This document shows, piece after piece, positions 6,821-14,887 of a stretch of DNA of 37,474 bases. Below the pieces are notes generated by a model. That model ran no database searches and was not told the origin of the DNA. It was given only the letters and a program-made list of their open reading frames with translations. Position 1 is the stretch's first letter; each line of letters opens with the position of its first letter. The translations under genes were made by a program, and so were the position numbers. This DNA comes from Candidatus Gemmiger excrementavium (GTDB taxonomy: Bacteria > Bacillota > Clostridia > Oscillospirales > Ruminococcaceae), in contig DXBO01000024.1 in NCBI GenBank assembly GCA_019116485.1, forward strand, positions 1 through 37,474, written 5' to 3'.

Positions 6821-7909
6821 ATGGCAGAAAAAAAGCCCCGCGCCAGCAACCTGGAACTGCTGCGCATCCTGTGTATGCTGCTCGTCATCGGGGACCATCT
6901 TACCGGCCAGGGAGGAATTGCCGATTACGGCAGCTATGCCTCTTCCTTTGCGTTCTGCCTCATTGGCTGCGGGTCCCGTATCGGGTGCAGCGTATTTATT
7001 TTGATCGGCGGCTGGTTTTTGTGTGAACAGCCTTTCCGTACCCGGCGGCTGCTGTCGCTGTGGCTGTCGCTGTGGCTGTACACCGTGCCGGTAACGTTGC
7101 TTTGCGCCTTGGGCGGGCTGTCGGTGTCTTTCGGTACGCTTCGCTGGGCGGCGTTTCCGGCCAGTACCCGGCAGCTGTGGTTCGTATCAGATTATCTGGT
7201 GCTGCTGCTCTGTACGCCGCTGCTCAACCGGCTGCTGGCAGGCATGTCCCGGGCGGGCCACCGGGGCATGCTGGCGGTGCTGGCGGTGCCGCTGATCCTC
7301 TATCCCACCCTGTGGGGGGAGGATGGCGCCCTGACCGACCCGGCCTGGATGTTCCTGTATGAATATCTGCTTATTGCCTACCTGCGCCGCTGGCCGGACA
7401 ACCGTCTGTCCCGAACTTTGCGGCATCGGTCTGTTTCGCTGGCCTTGGGGCTGGGGCTGCCACTGCTCAACACGGCGGCCCGGGCCTGGCTGGAATGGCA
7501 GGGCCACACGGATGGCAAAGCGTTCCAGTACATTGCCTACTACCGCACGGCCTTGGGGGCGCTGCCCAACCTGTTGGCGGCGCTGGCGTTGTTCTACCTG
7601 TTCCAGGGGCTGAATCTGGGCAGCCGCCGGTGGATCAATGGCCTGGCGGGCACTACCCTGGGGGTATATATCCTGCATCAGGTCCCTGCGTTCCGAGATT
7701 TTCTGTGGAACGGTGTGTTCCATGCCCAGGCCCATCAAGGGGCTGTGGGGTACGCCCTGTTCGTTATCGCGGCGGTCTTTGCAGGGGGCGCAGCAATTGA
7801 CGCGGTGCGCAGCCGCCTTGTCCTGCGCCCGCTGGAAAACAGTCCGCCATTCCGTGCCCTTTGCGCCAAAGGGGACGCCCTGGCGGCAAAACTGCAGACT
7901 GGTGATTAA
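6821..7909 (+). CDS. Membrane acyltransferase, acyltransferase-3 family
   Basis: A 362-residue polytopic protein with about ten hydrophobic segments. The N-terminal SNLELLRILCMLLVIGDHLT matches the start of acyltransferase-3 proteins (OafA/WecH type), where an R-x10-H arrangement carries the catalytic His. These proteins O-acetylate or otherwise acylate surface polysaccharides, peptidoglycan or lipids; the target is unknown. It is the last gene of the nitroreductase-acpS-acyltransferase operon, and the terminator that ends this operon carries the ribosome binding site of the following toxin gene. Confidence 0.85.
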   Translation: MAEKKPRASNLELLRILCMLLVIGDHLTGQGGIADYGSYASSFAFCLIGCGSRIGCSVFILIGGWFLCEQPFRTRRLLSLWLSLWLYTVPVTLLCALGGLSVSFGTLRWAAFPASTRQLWFVSDYLVLLLCTPLLNRLLAGMSRAGHRGMLAVLAVPLILYPTLWGEDGALTDPAWMFLYEYLLIAYLRRWPDNRLSRTLRHRSVSLALGLGLPLLNTAARAWLEWQGHTDGKAFQYIAYYRTALGALPNLLAALALFYLFQGLNLGSRRWINGLAGTTLGVYILHQVPAFRDFLWNGVFHAQAHQGAVGYALFVIAAVFAGGAAIDAVRSRLVLRPLENSPPFRALCAKGDALAAKLQTGD

Positions 7910-7913
7910 AGAC

Positions 7914-7961
7914 GCCTCCTCCCGCTTATACTAAGAGTATGAGACGAGAGGAGGCTTTTTT
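7914..7961 (+). terminator. Intrinsic terminator that masks the ribosome binding site of the MazF gene
   Basis: The outer stem pairs GCCTCCTC (7914-7921) with GAGGAGGC (7948-7955). After a small internal loop, the inner stem pairs CTTATACT (7925-7932) with AGTATGAG (7936-7943) over an AAG loop. A T6 run follows (7956-7961). The GGAGG at 7950-7954 is the ribosome binding site for ATG 7964, so it is buried in the stem. Layout and loop sequence resemble 202-253. TATACT at 7927-7932 also resembles a -10 box, but no -35 is visible. Confidence 0.85.
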
Positions 7962-7963
7962 CT

Positions 7964-8341
7964 ATGGAAGTACACAGAGGGGAAGTGTTCTACGCCGACC
8001 TGAGCCCGGTGGTCGGCTCGGAACAGGGGGGCATACGGCCGGTACTTATCATCCAGAATGAGATCGGCAACCGGCACAGCCCTACCGTTATCGCGGCGGC
8101 GATCACCAGCCGGCAGGACAAAAATCGCCTGCCGACCCATATCAGCGTCCGGGCGGACCGCTGCGGTCTGGCCAAGGACAGCATCATCCTCACCGAGCAG
8201 ATTCGCACGCTGGACAAACGCCGTCTGCGGGAACGGGCCGGGCGCATCCCGCCCGATGATATGCGCCGGGTAGACGAGGCCCTGGGCGTGTCCATGGGGC
8301 TGGAAAGTCAGAATACCCACGACGACGGCGGGTATTTTTGA
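7964..8341 (+). CDS. MazF/PemK-family endoribonuclease toxin (EndoA-like), no antitoxin beside it
   Basis: A 125-residue protein closely resembling Bacillus EndoA (NdoA/MazF). It has GEVFYADLSPVVGSEQGG, the RPVLIIQNEIGNRHSPTVI core with the catalytic-type Arg, AAIT with the Thr, and DSIILTEQIRTLDKRRL. The family cuts single-stranded mRNA at short sequences and halts translation. An antitoxin gene of the RHH or AbrB type normally precedes it, but here the upstream gene is a membrane acyltransferase on the other side of a terminator hairpin. The start codon follows the T tract directly, so the hairpin probably limits translation. The C-terminus extends slightly beyond the conserved core (SQNTHDDGGYF). 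Confidence 0.88.
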   Translation: MEVHRGEVFYADLSPVVGSEQGGIRPVLIIQNEIGNRHSPTVIAAAITSRQDKNRLPTHISVRADRCGLAKDSIILTEQIRTLDKRRLRERAGRIPPDDMRRVDEALGVSMGLESQNTHDDGGYF

Positions 8342-8352
8342 TAACACAAAAT

Positions 8353-8381
8353 GACCCCTCCGGGTATAGCCCGGAGGGGTC
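8353..8381. terminator. Terminator between the convergent mazF and glyQS genes
   Basis: A 12-bp perfect stem (8353-8364 with 8370-8381) with a TATAG loop. The minus-strand side is followed by ATTTTGTG, so it should act chiefly on glyQS, and possibly on both. Confidence 0.75.
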
Positions 8382-8400
8382 GGTTGCGTTATGCGAAAGA

Positions 8401-9822
8401 TCAGAACGCCACTTTCTTGGCAATGTAGTTCTTCAATTCGCTGATGGGCAGGCGTACCTGCTCCATGGTGTCGCGGTCACGCACAGTGACGCAGTTGTCG
8501 GCTTCCACCTTGTCGTCGCCCACGGTCTGGAAATCCACGGTGATGCACAGCGGGGTGCCGATCTCGTCCTGGCGGCGGTAGCGCTTGCCGATGGACCCGG
8601 CGTCGTCGTAATCCACCATAAAGTCCTTGGCCAGCTCGTTGCGAATCTCCATAGCCTTGTCGCCCAGCTTTTTGGACAGGGGCAGCACGGCGCACTTGAA
8701 CGGCGCCAGGAAGGGGTGCAGCCGCAGTACGGTACGCACATCTTCCTTGCCCTTGGCGTCCACCAGGTGTTCCTCGTCGTAGGCTTCACACAGGAAAGCC
8801 AGCGCTACGCGGTCACAGCCCAGGGAAGGCTCGATGACGTAGGGGATGTAGTGTTCGTTGGTCTCAGGGTCGAAGTACTCCAGGCTCTTGCCGGAAGCCT
8901 CCTGATGACGGCCCAGATCGTAGTTGGTGCGGTCCGCAATGCCCCACAGTTCGCCCCAGTCGGTGAACGGGAAAGCATACTCGATGTCGGTGGTGGCGCG
9001 GGAGTAGAAAGCCAGCTCGGCGGGCTCATGGTCGCGCAGGCGCAGGTTCTCCTTCTTGATGCCCAGGCTCAGCAGCCAGTTGGTGCAGTAGTCTTTCCAG
9101 TAGGCGAACCACTCCAGGTCGGTGCCCGGTTTGCAGAAGAACTCGCATTCCATCTGCTCGAACTCGCGGGTGCGGAAGGTGAAGTTGCCCGGGGTGATCT
9201 CGTTGCGGAACGCCTTGCCCACCTGGCAGACGCCGAAGGGCAGCTTGCGGCGGGTGGTGCGCTGGATGTTGGCAAAGTTGACGAAGATGCCCTGGGCGGT
9301 CTCGGGCCGCAGGTAGCAGGTGGAGGAGGAATCCTCGGTCACGCCGATGGCAGTCTTGAACATCAGGTTGAATTTGCGGATGGGGGTGAAATCGTGCTTG
9401 CCGCAGACGGGGCAGACCACTTCCTCGTGGCTGGCGATGAAAGCATCCATCTCATCAAAGGACATGGCATCCACGTCCACGCCCTGGCCCTGCTCGCATT
9501 CCGAGATCAGCTTGTCGGCGCGGTGGCGGCTCTTGCAGGCACGGCAGTCCAACAGAGGGTCCGAAAAGCTGGCTACATGGCCGGTGGTCACCCAGGTCTG
9601 GGGGTTCATCAGGATGGCGGCGTCCAGGCCCACGTTATAGGGGCTTTCCTGCACGAATTTCTTCAGCCAGGCTTTCTTGACGTTGTTCTTGAACTCCACG
9701 CCCAAGGGGCCGTAGTCCCAGCTGTTGGCCAGGCCGCCGTAGATTTCGCTGCCGGGGTAGACGAACCCGCGGTTTTTGCACAGGTTCACGATCATGTCCA
9801 GGGTCTTTTCGCTGTTTTTCAT
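8401..9822 (-). CDS. glyQS: Glycyl-tRNA synthetase, single-chain alpha2 type
   Basis: A 473-residue class II synthetase of the eukaryote/archaeal-like type used by many Firmicutes in place of the GlyQ/GlyS pair. WDYGPLGVE lies at residues 35-43. An inserted zinc region is suggested by CRAC (93-96) and CPVCG (about 141-145). Motif 2 ([21 protein letters not shown]) and a C-terminal anticodon-binding domain ([33 protein letters not shown]) are clear. It charges tRNA-Gly with glycine. AAGGAGT lies before the start, and the promoter is at 9906-9934. The 77-base leader is too short for a normal T-box. Confidence 0.95.
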   Translation of the reverse strand: MKNSEKTLDMIVNLCKNRGFVYPGSEIYGGLANSWDYGPLGVEFKNNVKKAWLKKFVQESPYNVGLDAAILMNPQTWVTTGHVASFSDPLLDCRACKSRHRADKLISECEQGQGVDVDAMSFDEMDAFIASHEEVVCPVCGKHDFTPIRKFNLMFKTAIGVTEDSSSTCYLRPETAQGIFVNFANIQRTTRRKLPFGVCQVGKAFRNEITPGNFTFRTREFEQMECEFFCKPGTDLEWFAYWKDYCTNWLLSLGIKKENLRLRDHEPAELAFYSRATTDIEYAFPFTDWGELWGIADRTNYDLGRHQEASGKSLEYFDPETNEHYIPYVIEPSLGCDRVALAFLCEAYDEEHLVDAKGKEDVRTVLRLHPFLAPFKCAVLPLSKKLGDKAMEIRNELAKDFMVDYDDAGSIGKRYRRQDEIGTPLCITVDFQTVGDDKVEADNCVTVRDRDTMEQVRLPISELKNYIAKKVAF

Positions 9823-9905
9823 AGTTTACTAACTCCTTCCGCATGGCTGGCTGCCACACAAAGTGATTTTCCCACCGCGCCGCACCATTCGGGCGCAGTG
9901 ACAGT

Positions 9906-9934
9906 ATTATAACACAGGGCGGCGGCGGGCACAA
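9906..9934 (-). promoter_or_regulatory. Sigma-A promoter for glyQS
   Basis: On the minus strand TTGTGC (9929-9934), a 17-bp spacer and TATAAT (9906-9911). The resulting leader of about 77 bases contains a hairpin (CACTGCGC paired with GCGCGGTG, about 9866-9893). Confidence 0.75.
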
Positions 9935-9969
9935 GCACAATCTGGCCGTCAAACCGGCAGATTCCCGCC

Positions 9970-9999
9970 TTGCAGGAAGCCCTCCGATTATGTTATACT
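9970..9999 (+). promoter_or_regulatory. Possible plus-strand promoter of an unassigned transcript
   Basis: TTGCAG (9970-9975), an 18-bp spacer and TATACT (9994-9999). No convincing plus-strand gene follows before murC. It would fire away from glyQS into the structured stretch 10005-10130, antisense to the small ORF beyond it. The stretch 9823-10129 as a whole has no gene; it holds the glyQS promoter, this promoter and two hairpins. Confidence 0.4.
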
Positions 10000-10062
10000 T
10001 TATTTCACATTCCGGGTTGTGGTGGCAAACATCTGCCCATGAAGGGGACTGGAAACAAGAAC

Positions 10063-10131
10063 AGCCGCCAAGGGGGCGGCTTGAAAAACAGGGACAGGTT
10101 TTGCAACAGTTTAACCGGGTGATTCCCTGTT
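10063..10131 (-). terminator. Tandem hairpins after the 73-aa minus-strand ORF
   Basis: Read on the minus strand, TCCCTGTT (revcomp of 10087-10094) closes an 8-bp stem with AACAGGGA (revcomp of 10124-10131) and is followed by TTTC. Next comes a 7-bp hairpin (10063-10069 with 10075-10081) followed by GTTCTTGTTT. Together they probably terminate transcription from the small ORF. The first stem has a large 29-base loop, so its strength is uncertain. Confidence 0.5.
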
Positions 10132-10351
10132 ATAACAATTGCCGGGCAATCTCCGGCGCCAGGGCCAGCAGGGCCCGGCGGTCCAGCTGGCCGTCGGCGG
10201 CCAGGCGGGCCAGTTCGGCCTGCACGCGGGGAATTTTGCGCGCCGGGATTCCGATGCGTGTCAGTTCGCCGGGGGTGAAAGGCGTATCCTGGGGCTCCTG
10301 TCCCAGTCGCGTGACAGCCAACGGGTCGATGCTCCATACAAATCTTGCCAT
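10130..10351 (-). CDS. Hypothetical 73-aa protein
   Basis: This 73-residue ORF begins MARFVWSIDPLAVTRL and ends ALAPEIARQLL. GAGGGGG lies 8-9 bases before the ATG and TATAAT-like sequence (10415-10420 on the minus strand) is upstream. The Pro-rich middle (FTPGELTRIGIPARKIPRVQ) resembles the RIGIPARKI..IQ pattern seen near helix-turn-helix or DNA-end-binding modules, but I cannot name a family. The overlapping longer minus-strand frame at 10005-10337 lacks these signals. It diverges from murC. Likely real, function unknown. Confidence 0.55.
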   Translation of the reverse strand: MARFVWSIDPLAVTRLGQEPQDTPFTPGELTRIGIPARKIPRVQAELARLAADGQLDRRALLALAPEIARQLL

Positions 10352-10453
10352 GCCGCAGTCCCCCTCGTGGTCAAAATACCCGAATTGTGGAAATCTTTTC
10401 TGATATTATACCAAAAATTTGGAAAAAGTGTTTATTTTGCGGCAAAAAAATAT

Positions 10454-10459
10454 TATAAT
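10454..10459 (+). promoter_or_regulatory. Probable -10 box of the murC promoter
   Basis: A perfect TATAAT 68 bases before the murC start, in a 90-base AT-rich divergent intergenic region. The -35 hexamer is not clear (TTTATT or GTTTAT). Confidence 0.45.
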
Positions 10460-10526
10460 TATAGTAACTTATGCGATACAATACCGCGCCCCGGCGGGGA
10501 CGGCAATTTTTTTGAGGTGACGACCC

Positions 10527-11897
10527 ATGGTATTTAGTATGTTTGACCCCAAATTGCTGGATGGTGTGAAGACTGTCCATTTTATCGGCTGCGGCGGTTC
10601 CGGCACCTATCCGCTGATCCAGATTTTGCACAGCCGCGGTCTTGCCATCACCGGCTCTGATGTGGAGGAGACCAAAAACACCGAGGCTGAGCGTACCCTG
10701 GGCGTTAAGGTGACCATCGGCCATGATGCCGCCAATCTGGGCGCCGCGGACCTGGTGGTGTACAGTGCCGCCATCCATGACGATAACCCTGAACTGAAAG
10801 CCGCCAAGGCGAAGGGCATCAAGGCGGTGGAGCGCAGCGTCCTGCTGGGCTATGTCAGCCGTATGCATCCCCAGAGCATCGGTGTGGCCGGTACCCACGG
10901 AAAGACCACCACCACCGGCATGATTACTACCATGCTGGAACTGGCAGGCCGGGACCCTGCAGCGGTCATCGGCGGTAAGCTGCCTCTTATCGGCGGGTAC
11001 GGCAAGGCGGGCAGCGGCCCCAGTGCCGTCATTGAGGCTTGCGAATATCATGAAACGTTCCTGCACCTGACCTGCGCGGTGGGGGTTATCCTCAATATCG
11101 ATAACGATCATCTGGAATATTACGGCACCATGGGCCAGCTGAAACTGGCTTTCCAGAAATTTGCCCTGCTTTCCCGCACGGTAGTGTTCAACATGGATGA
11201 CCGCAACACCCTGGATGTGATGAACTCTATTGACCGCCCGGTACTCAGCTTCGGCATCACCGAGGAAGCCCGTTTCCGTGCTGTCAATATCGCCGAGTAC
11301 AAACCCGGCTTCTATGAATTCGATGTCATCGAATTGGGCGAACACTTTGCCCACATCCGGCTGGGTGTGCCGGGCTACCACAACATCTATAACGCCCTGG
11401 CTATGTGCTGCTGTGTGCGGCCTCTGGGCCTCAAGCCGGAGGATGCCGTCCGTGCGGCGGAGTCTTTCCAGGGGACCGGCCGCCGGTTCGAGATCAAAGG
11501 CGAGTGCAACGGCGCCGTGATCGTGGACGACTACGCCCACCACCCGGCGGAACTGGAGGCTACCCTCAAGACGGCCAAGGGCATGGGCTACAAGCGGGTC
11601 ATCGCGGTACACCAGCCGTTTACCTTCAGCCGCACCAAGATGCTGATGGACGATTTCGCGAAGGTTCTTTCGGAGGCCGACCAGGTGGTGCTGTTGCCCG
11701 TTATGGGTGGCCGAGAAGTGGATGACGGCACCGTCAAGTCGGAACAGCTGGCTGCCAAGCTGCCGGGCAGCGTGGTGGTGGATGGCCTGGAAGGCGCCGC
11801 CGCCTGGGTGAAACAGAACGCGGGCGAAGGCGACCTGGTGGTCTGCATGAGCTGCGGCGACCTGTACAAGGCTGCGGACCTGATGGTCGGCAAGTGA
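10527..11897 (+). CDS. murC: UDP-N-acetylmuramate--L-alanine ligase
   Basis: A 456-residue Mur ligase. It attaches the first L-alanine to UDP-MurNAc in the cytoplasmic stage of peptidoglycan synthesis. The N-terminal Rossmann-like domain has HFIGCGGSG at 18-26, the ATP-binding loop is GTHGKTTTT at 122-130, and the central ATPase and C-terminal domains follow (NIDNDHLEYYG, DDYAHHPAE, HQPFTFSRT). GAGGTGA at 10514-10520 supports ATG 10527. It is a monocistronic unit away from any division/cell-wall cluster visible here. A related Mpl-type ligase is less likely given the close fit to MurC. Confidence 0.9.
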   Translation: MVFSMFDPKLLDGVKTVHFIGCGGSGTYPLIQILHSRGLAITGSDVEETKNTEAERTLGVKVTIGHDAANLGAADLVVYSAAIHDDNPELKAAKAKGIKAVERSVLLGYVSRMHPQSIGVAGTHGKTTTTGMITTMLELAGRDPAAVIGGKLPLIGGYGKAGSGPSAVIEACEYHETFLHLTCAVGVILNIDNDHLEYYGTMGQLKLAFQKFALLSRTVVFNMDDRNTLDVMNSIDRPVLSFGITEEARFRAVNIAEYKPGFYEFDVIELGEHFAHIRLGVPGYHNIYNALAMCCCVRPLGLKPEDAVRAAESFQGTGRRFEIKGECNGAVIVDDYAHHPAELEATLKTAKGMGYKRVIAVHQPFTFSRTKMLMDDFAKVLSEADQVVLLPVMGGREVDDGTVKSEQLAAKLPGSVVVDGLEGAAAWVKQNAGEGDLVVCMSCGDLYKAADLMVGK

Positions 11898-11912
11898 TTT
11901 TTGCAAACTACG

Positions 11913-11944
11913 GCGGGCTGCCTGCAGGCGGTCCGCTTTTTCTT
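11913..11944 (+). terminator. Terminator of murC
   Basis: A 10-bp stem with two G-U pairs (11913-11922 with 11927-11936), a TGCA loop and TTTTTCTT. It ends 15 bases after the murC stop region. Confidence 0.8.
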
Positions 11945-12017
11945 GCCGCCCTACACATTTGGGGGCAAATGGTGTATACTACATCATAGAATCCATGCAG
12001 TAAAGGAGAATATATCC

Positions 12018-13253
12018 ATGAACCAGCACTACCTGCAGCTTTACGCTGATTTTGTTGTGAAAGTGGGGGTCAATGTGCGCCCGCGTCAGAACTTTATTGT
12101 GCGCTGCCCGGTCACCATGCCGGAGTTTGCCCATGCCTGTGTCCGCGCCGGGTACGAAGTCGGGGCCAAACGGGTCATCGTCAAGTGGGAGGATGACAAG
12201 CTCACCCGCCTGCACATGGAGCTGGCCAAGGAGGCCGACCTGTGTGAACTGAAACCCTACGAACTGCGCAGTTATCTGGACTATGCCGAGGACCCGGACG
12301 GCTGCTGCACCCTGGCGATTCACGCCGAGGACCCGGAGGCGCTGGCCGGGCTGGACGCAGGGAAGGTCAACCGGGTGAATCTGGCCCGCCGCAGCTTTAT
12401 GAAACCCTGGCAGGAATACACCATGAATGACCGGGTCCAGTGGTGTGTGGTGGCGGTGCCCGCCCCCGGCTGGGCCGCCAAGGTGTTCCCCGACCTGCCG
12501 GTGGATCAGGCGGTGGAAAAACTGTGGGAGGTCATCTTTGAGGTCTGCCGCGTTTCCACCGGCGATCCCGTCTCTGCCTGGCGGGAGCATGTGGCAAAGA
12601 CCAAAGCCCGCCGGGATCAGCTCAACGCCTGGAACCTGGATCGGGTGCACATCACCAGCAGCAACGGCACCGACCTGACCGTGGGCATTGCCCAGGACGC
12701 CACCTGGGAAGGTGCATCCAGCAAGTCGGAGCGGGGCATCGAATTCATTGCCAACGTTCCCACCGAGGAAGTGTTCTGTGCCCCGGACCGTGCTCGTGTG
12801 GACGGCATTGTCTACGGCACCAAACCTTATGTGTACAACGGCCAGCTGATCGAGGGCTGGCATGTGACCTTCAAGGATGGCCAGGTGGTGGAGCATGGGG
12901 CTGAGAAGAACGCCCAGCTGCTGGCGGAACTGCTCACCACCGACGAGAACGCCAACCGCATCGGCGAGATCGCTCTGGTGCCGGCTTCCAGCCCCATCAA
13001 TCGCAGCGGTGTACTGTTCTTCAACACTTTGTTTGATGAAAACGCCGCTTGCCACATTGCCTTTGGCGCAGGATATCCCACCAACATCAAGGGCGGGGCT
13101 TCCATGACCCGGGAGCAGCTGCTGGAAAAAGGACTCAATGATTCCGTCATCCATGAGGATGTGATGATCGGCGCCCCGGATACCCATGTGACCGGTGTGA
13201 CCAAGGACGGTCAGGAAGTGACCATCTTCGAGGATGGCGAGTGGGCCTTCTGA
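12018..13253 (+). CDS. M29-family aminopeptidase (AmpS/PepS-like)
   Basis: A 411-residue thermophilic-type metallo-aminopeptidase of family M29. The signature segments are the N-terminal YADFVVKVGVNVRPRQ, EVFCAPDRARVDG with a metal-binding Glu, GEIALVPASSPIN and the C-terminal IHEDVMIG with His and Asp ligands. These cytoplasmic dimeric enzymes remove N-terminal residues from short peptides using Co or Zn. AAGGAG at 12003-12008 fixes the start at 12018; an in-frame extension to 11901 overlaps the murC terminator and is not used. TATACT at 11975-11980 is a plausible -10 box. It forms its own unit, ending at the 13274-13306 terminator. Confidence 0.9.
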   Translation: MNQHYLQLYADFVVKVGVNVRPRQNFIVRCPVTMPEFAHACVRAGYEVGAKRVIVKWEDDKLTRLHMELAKEADLCELKPYELRSYLDYAEDPDGCCTLAIHAEDPEALAGLDAGKVNRVNLARRSFMKPWQEYTMNDRVQWCVVAVPAPGWAAKVFPDLPVDQAVEKLWEVIFEVCRVSTGDPVSAWREHVAKTKARRDQLNAWNLDRVHITSSNGTDLTVGIAQDATWEGASSKSERGIEFIANVPTEEVFCAPDRARVDGIVYGTKPYVYNGQLIEGWHVTFKDGQVVEHGAEKNAQLLAELLTTDENANRIGEIALVPASSPINRSGVLFFNTLFDENAACHIAFGAGYPTNIKGGASMTREQLLEKGLNDSVIHEDVMIGAPDTHVTGVTKDGQEVTIFEDGEWAF

Positions 13254-13273
13254 TTGCCTGATACAACAGCAAA

Positions 13274-13306
13274 CCCCGGACGGCCATGCCGTCCGGGGCA
13301 TTTTTT
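13274..13306 (+). terminator. Terminator of the aminopeptidase gene
   Basis: An 11-bp perfect stem (13274-13284 with 13288-13298), a CAT loop, then CATTTTTT. The T run overlaps the TAA of the convergent DUF2812 gene at 13305-13307. Confidence 0.85.
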
Positions 13307-14501
13307 ATTGTGCCGCAAACACCGCGGCCATCCGGGTGACCAGATCGTCAAAATCGGCACTATTGTACGGGTCGGTCCACAGTACACTCATCACCCGGCC
13401 ACCCTGTACCAGGGTCACTTCCTGAAAAATGCCTTTTTCATCGCGGTAAGCCCGGGCAGCGTCGATACCGGGCAGGTCTGGCAGGGGCTGAGGCAACGGG
13501 GCAAGTGTTTCCCACTGTTGGTGCAGGTCATCAGCCAGCGGTTTGGCCAGCCAGGGGGTGCGGGTGTCGTAGTACAGGACCCGCAGCAGCCCGTCCAGCA
13601 CCACATGGTCGCTCTGTATCACCCGGCCGCTCTCATAGTATTCCATGATGGTGGGCGCCAGCAGGGAGTGGCGCACCTCCAGACTGTTGTGGCCGAAAGC
13701 CTCGTCCTCATCGGGCAACACTGTGCCGTCCGCCAGGTCCGCCAGGGTGGCAAAGGGAAGCTGCCCCTGGCGGTTCTCGATGGTCGGATCGCTGCCGGCC
13801 TGTACAAACAGGACGATGCATAGCACAAACACCAGGACAAGGGTGCCGGAGGAGATGCCCCGCAATATCCGGTTTACCCGGGCTGTGGGGTGCCAGTTCT
13901 TGCGGTGGTCCGGGGCGTAGCCACGGCGCAGGCGCCGGCTCAGGGCCAGGATGTGGTATAGGTCCAGGGCTGTCAGCAACAGGGCGGTAAAAAAGTACAG
14001 GCACAGGCAGAGGGAAAGGGCCGGCAATTCCACCAGCAGCCGCACCAGCCGCCCCTGACCGTTCAGGGCAAACTGCAGGGCCAGCACCACGATGGCACCC
14101 AGAAAACTCCACCAGGCGGATCGACGGGCCATCTTCAGGCTCAGGGCCTGCACGGCGGGGTCGGTGTGCAATTCGGGAGCACAGGGGTCCTCGCAAGCGT
14201 ACAGAAAGAATTCCTGCTGGGCGCAGATAAACTGCCAGCCGGATTCGGCGTACAGGGCTTTCTCGGTAGAGAGGGGCTCCGTCGGTACCATGTCCAGCCA
14301 TCCGCCCTTCAGCCGGGCAGCGGTCAGGCGGTAGCGCACGGTACAGGGCGTACCCCGGTGGAACCGGGCCAGGGTCAGGCCCAGTTTTTCCACAAACAGG
14401 CCCCGGGCGGCCATATCGGTCAGCCAGCTTTCGCAGGCCTCCACCTCATAGCACGGGCAGGGAACCAGGCGATAGACGACTTCCTTGTTGAACAGTGGCA
14501 T
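13305..14501 (-). CDS. DUF2812-domain membrane protein partnered with a PadR regulator
   Basis: A 398-residue protein. The first 120 residues fit the DUF2812 pattern: a compact N-terminal part with LTDMAARGLFVEK, then ESGWQFICAQQEFFLYA. Three or four hydrophobic segments follow at about residues 130-240 and then an extracytoplasmic-looking C-terminal domain with DEDEAFGHNS. DUF2812 genes commonly sit directly after PadR regulators. Here the start overlaps the PadR coding end by 56 bases, so the two are coupled. The biochemical role of DUF2812 is unknown; a sensor or effector of envelope stress is inference. Confidence 0.8.
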   Translation of the reverse strand: MPLFNKEVVYRLVPCPCYEVEACESWLTDMAARGLFVEKLGLTLARFHRGTPCTVRYRLTAARLKGGWLDMVPTEPLSTEKALYAESGWQFICAQQEFFLYACEDPCAPELHTDPAVQALSLKMARRSAWWSFLGAIVVLALQFALNGQGRLVRLLVELPALSLCLCLYFFTALLLTALDLYHILALSRRLRRGYAPDHRKNWHPTARVNRILRGISSGTLVLVFVLCIVLFVQAGSDPTIENRQGQLPFATLADLADGTVLPDEDEAFGHNSLEVRHSLLAPTIMEYYESGRVIQSDHVVLDGLLRVLYYDTRTPWLAKPLADDLHQQWETLAPLPQPLPDLPGIDAARAYRDEKGIFQEVTLVQGGRVMSVLWTDPYNSADFDDLVTRMAAVFAAQ

Positions 14502-14847
14502 CGCGCTCCACTCCTTTCGTCAGGCTGGCGGGGGCGGTCAGTTCCGCCCGGGCGGCGTCCTCCAGGCAGCGCTGCAGCCGGGCGCGCTCGCCTTCGTAAG
14601 CAGCTTTTCCGGCGGCGGTCAGGCGATAGTATCGCTTGCAGCCCACGGTGCCCGCATCGGTCAGAAAACCCTCTTTCTCAAAACGGGCCAGCAGGGTGTA
14701 CAGCGTGGCAGGCCCCAAGCGGACAGCGCCGCCGGAGATTTGCTCTGCAAAAGCGGTGACCTCAGCCCCGCAGGCATCGCCCCGGGCCAGGGCCATCAGC
14801 ACATAAAACATGGATTCGGTCAGATTTTCCAGCGCCTGTTTGGGCAT
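14446..14847 (-). CDS. PadR-family transcriptional regulator
   Basis: A 133-residue regulator with the PadR winged helix: LTESMFYVLMALARGDACGA, LGPATLYTLLARFEKEGFLT and the wing GCKRYYRLTAAGKAAYEGE, then a C-terminal dimerisation helix. ATG at 14847 with GAGGTG at 14853-14858 is preferred over the GTG at 14856. The last 56 bases overlap the DUF2812 gene in another frame. A TTGACA promoter and a repeated palindrome lie just upstream, so it very probably represses its own operon until a ligand, such as a phenolic compound or drug, releases it. Confidence 0.9.
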   Translation of the reverse strand: MPKQALENLTESMFYVLMALARGDACGAEVTAFAEQISGGAVRLGPATLYTLLARFEKEGFLTDAGTVGCKRYYRLTAAGKAAYEGERARLQRCLEDAARAELTAPASLTKGVERDATVQQGSRLSPGSLPVL

Positions 14848-14864
14848 AGGGAACACCTCGTATG

Positions 14865-14887
14865 ACGATATCGTTTAATGATATTGT
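14865..14887 (-). promoter_or_regulatory. Tandem operator for the PadR-type repressor
   Basis: Two copies of AYGATATYGT: ACGATATCGT (14865-14874, a perfect palindrome) and ATGATATTGT (14878-14887), 13 bases apart. The second overlaps the -10 box of the padR promoter and the first lies over the start of transcription, as expected of a repressor site. A further CGATA occurs at 14892-14896. Confidence 0.65.

Noticed and set aside
7904-7932. Promoter inside the mazF hairpin with TATACT as -10
   Set aside because: No -35 hexamer better than chance is found at 16-18 bp; the TATACT is more simply explained as one arm of the inner hairpin. It is kept only as a possibility.
9823-9905. T-box riboswitch before glyQS
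   Set aside because: The leader has a GGTGCGGCGCGG stretch that recalls the T-box core, but it does not match AGGGTGGNACCGCG, and the leader is only about 77 bases, too short for the stem I specifier and antiterminator.
8338-9912. Long plus-strand open frame opposite glyQS
   Set aside because: Antisense shadow of glyQS; it begins in the terminator and has no own signals.
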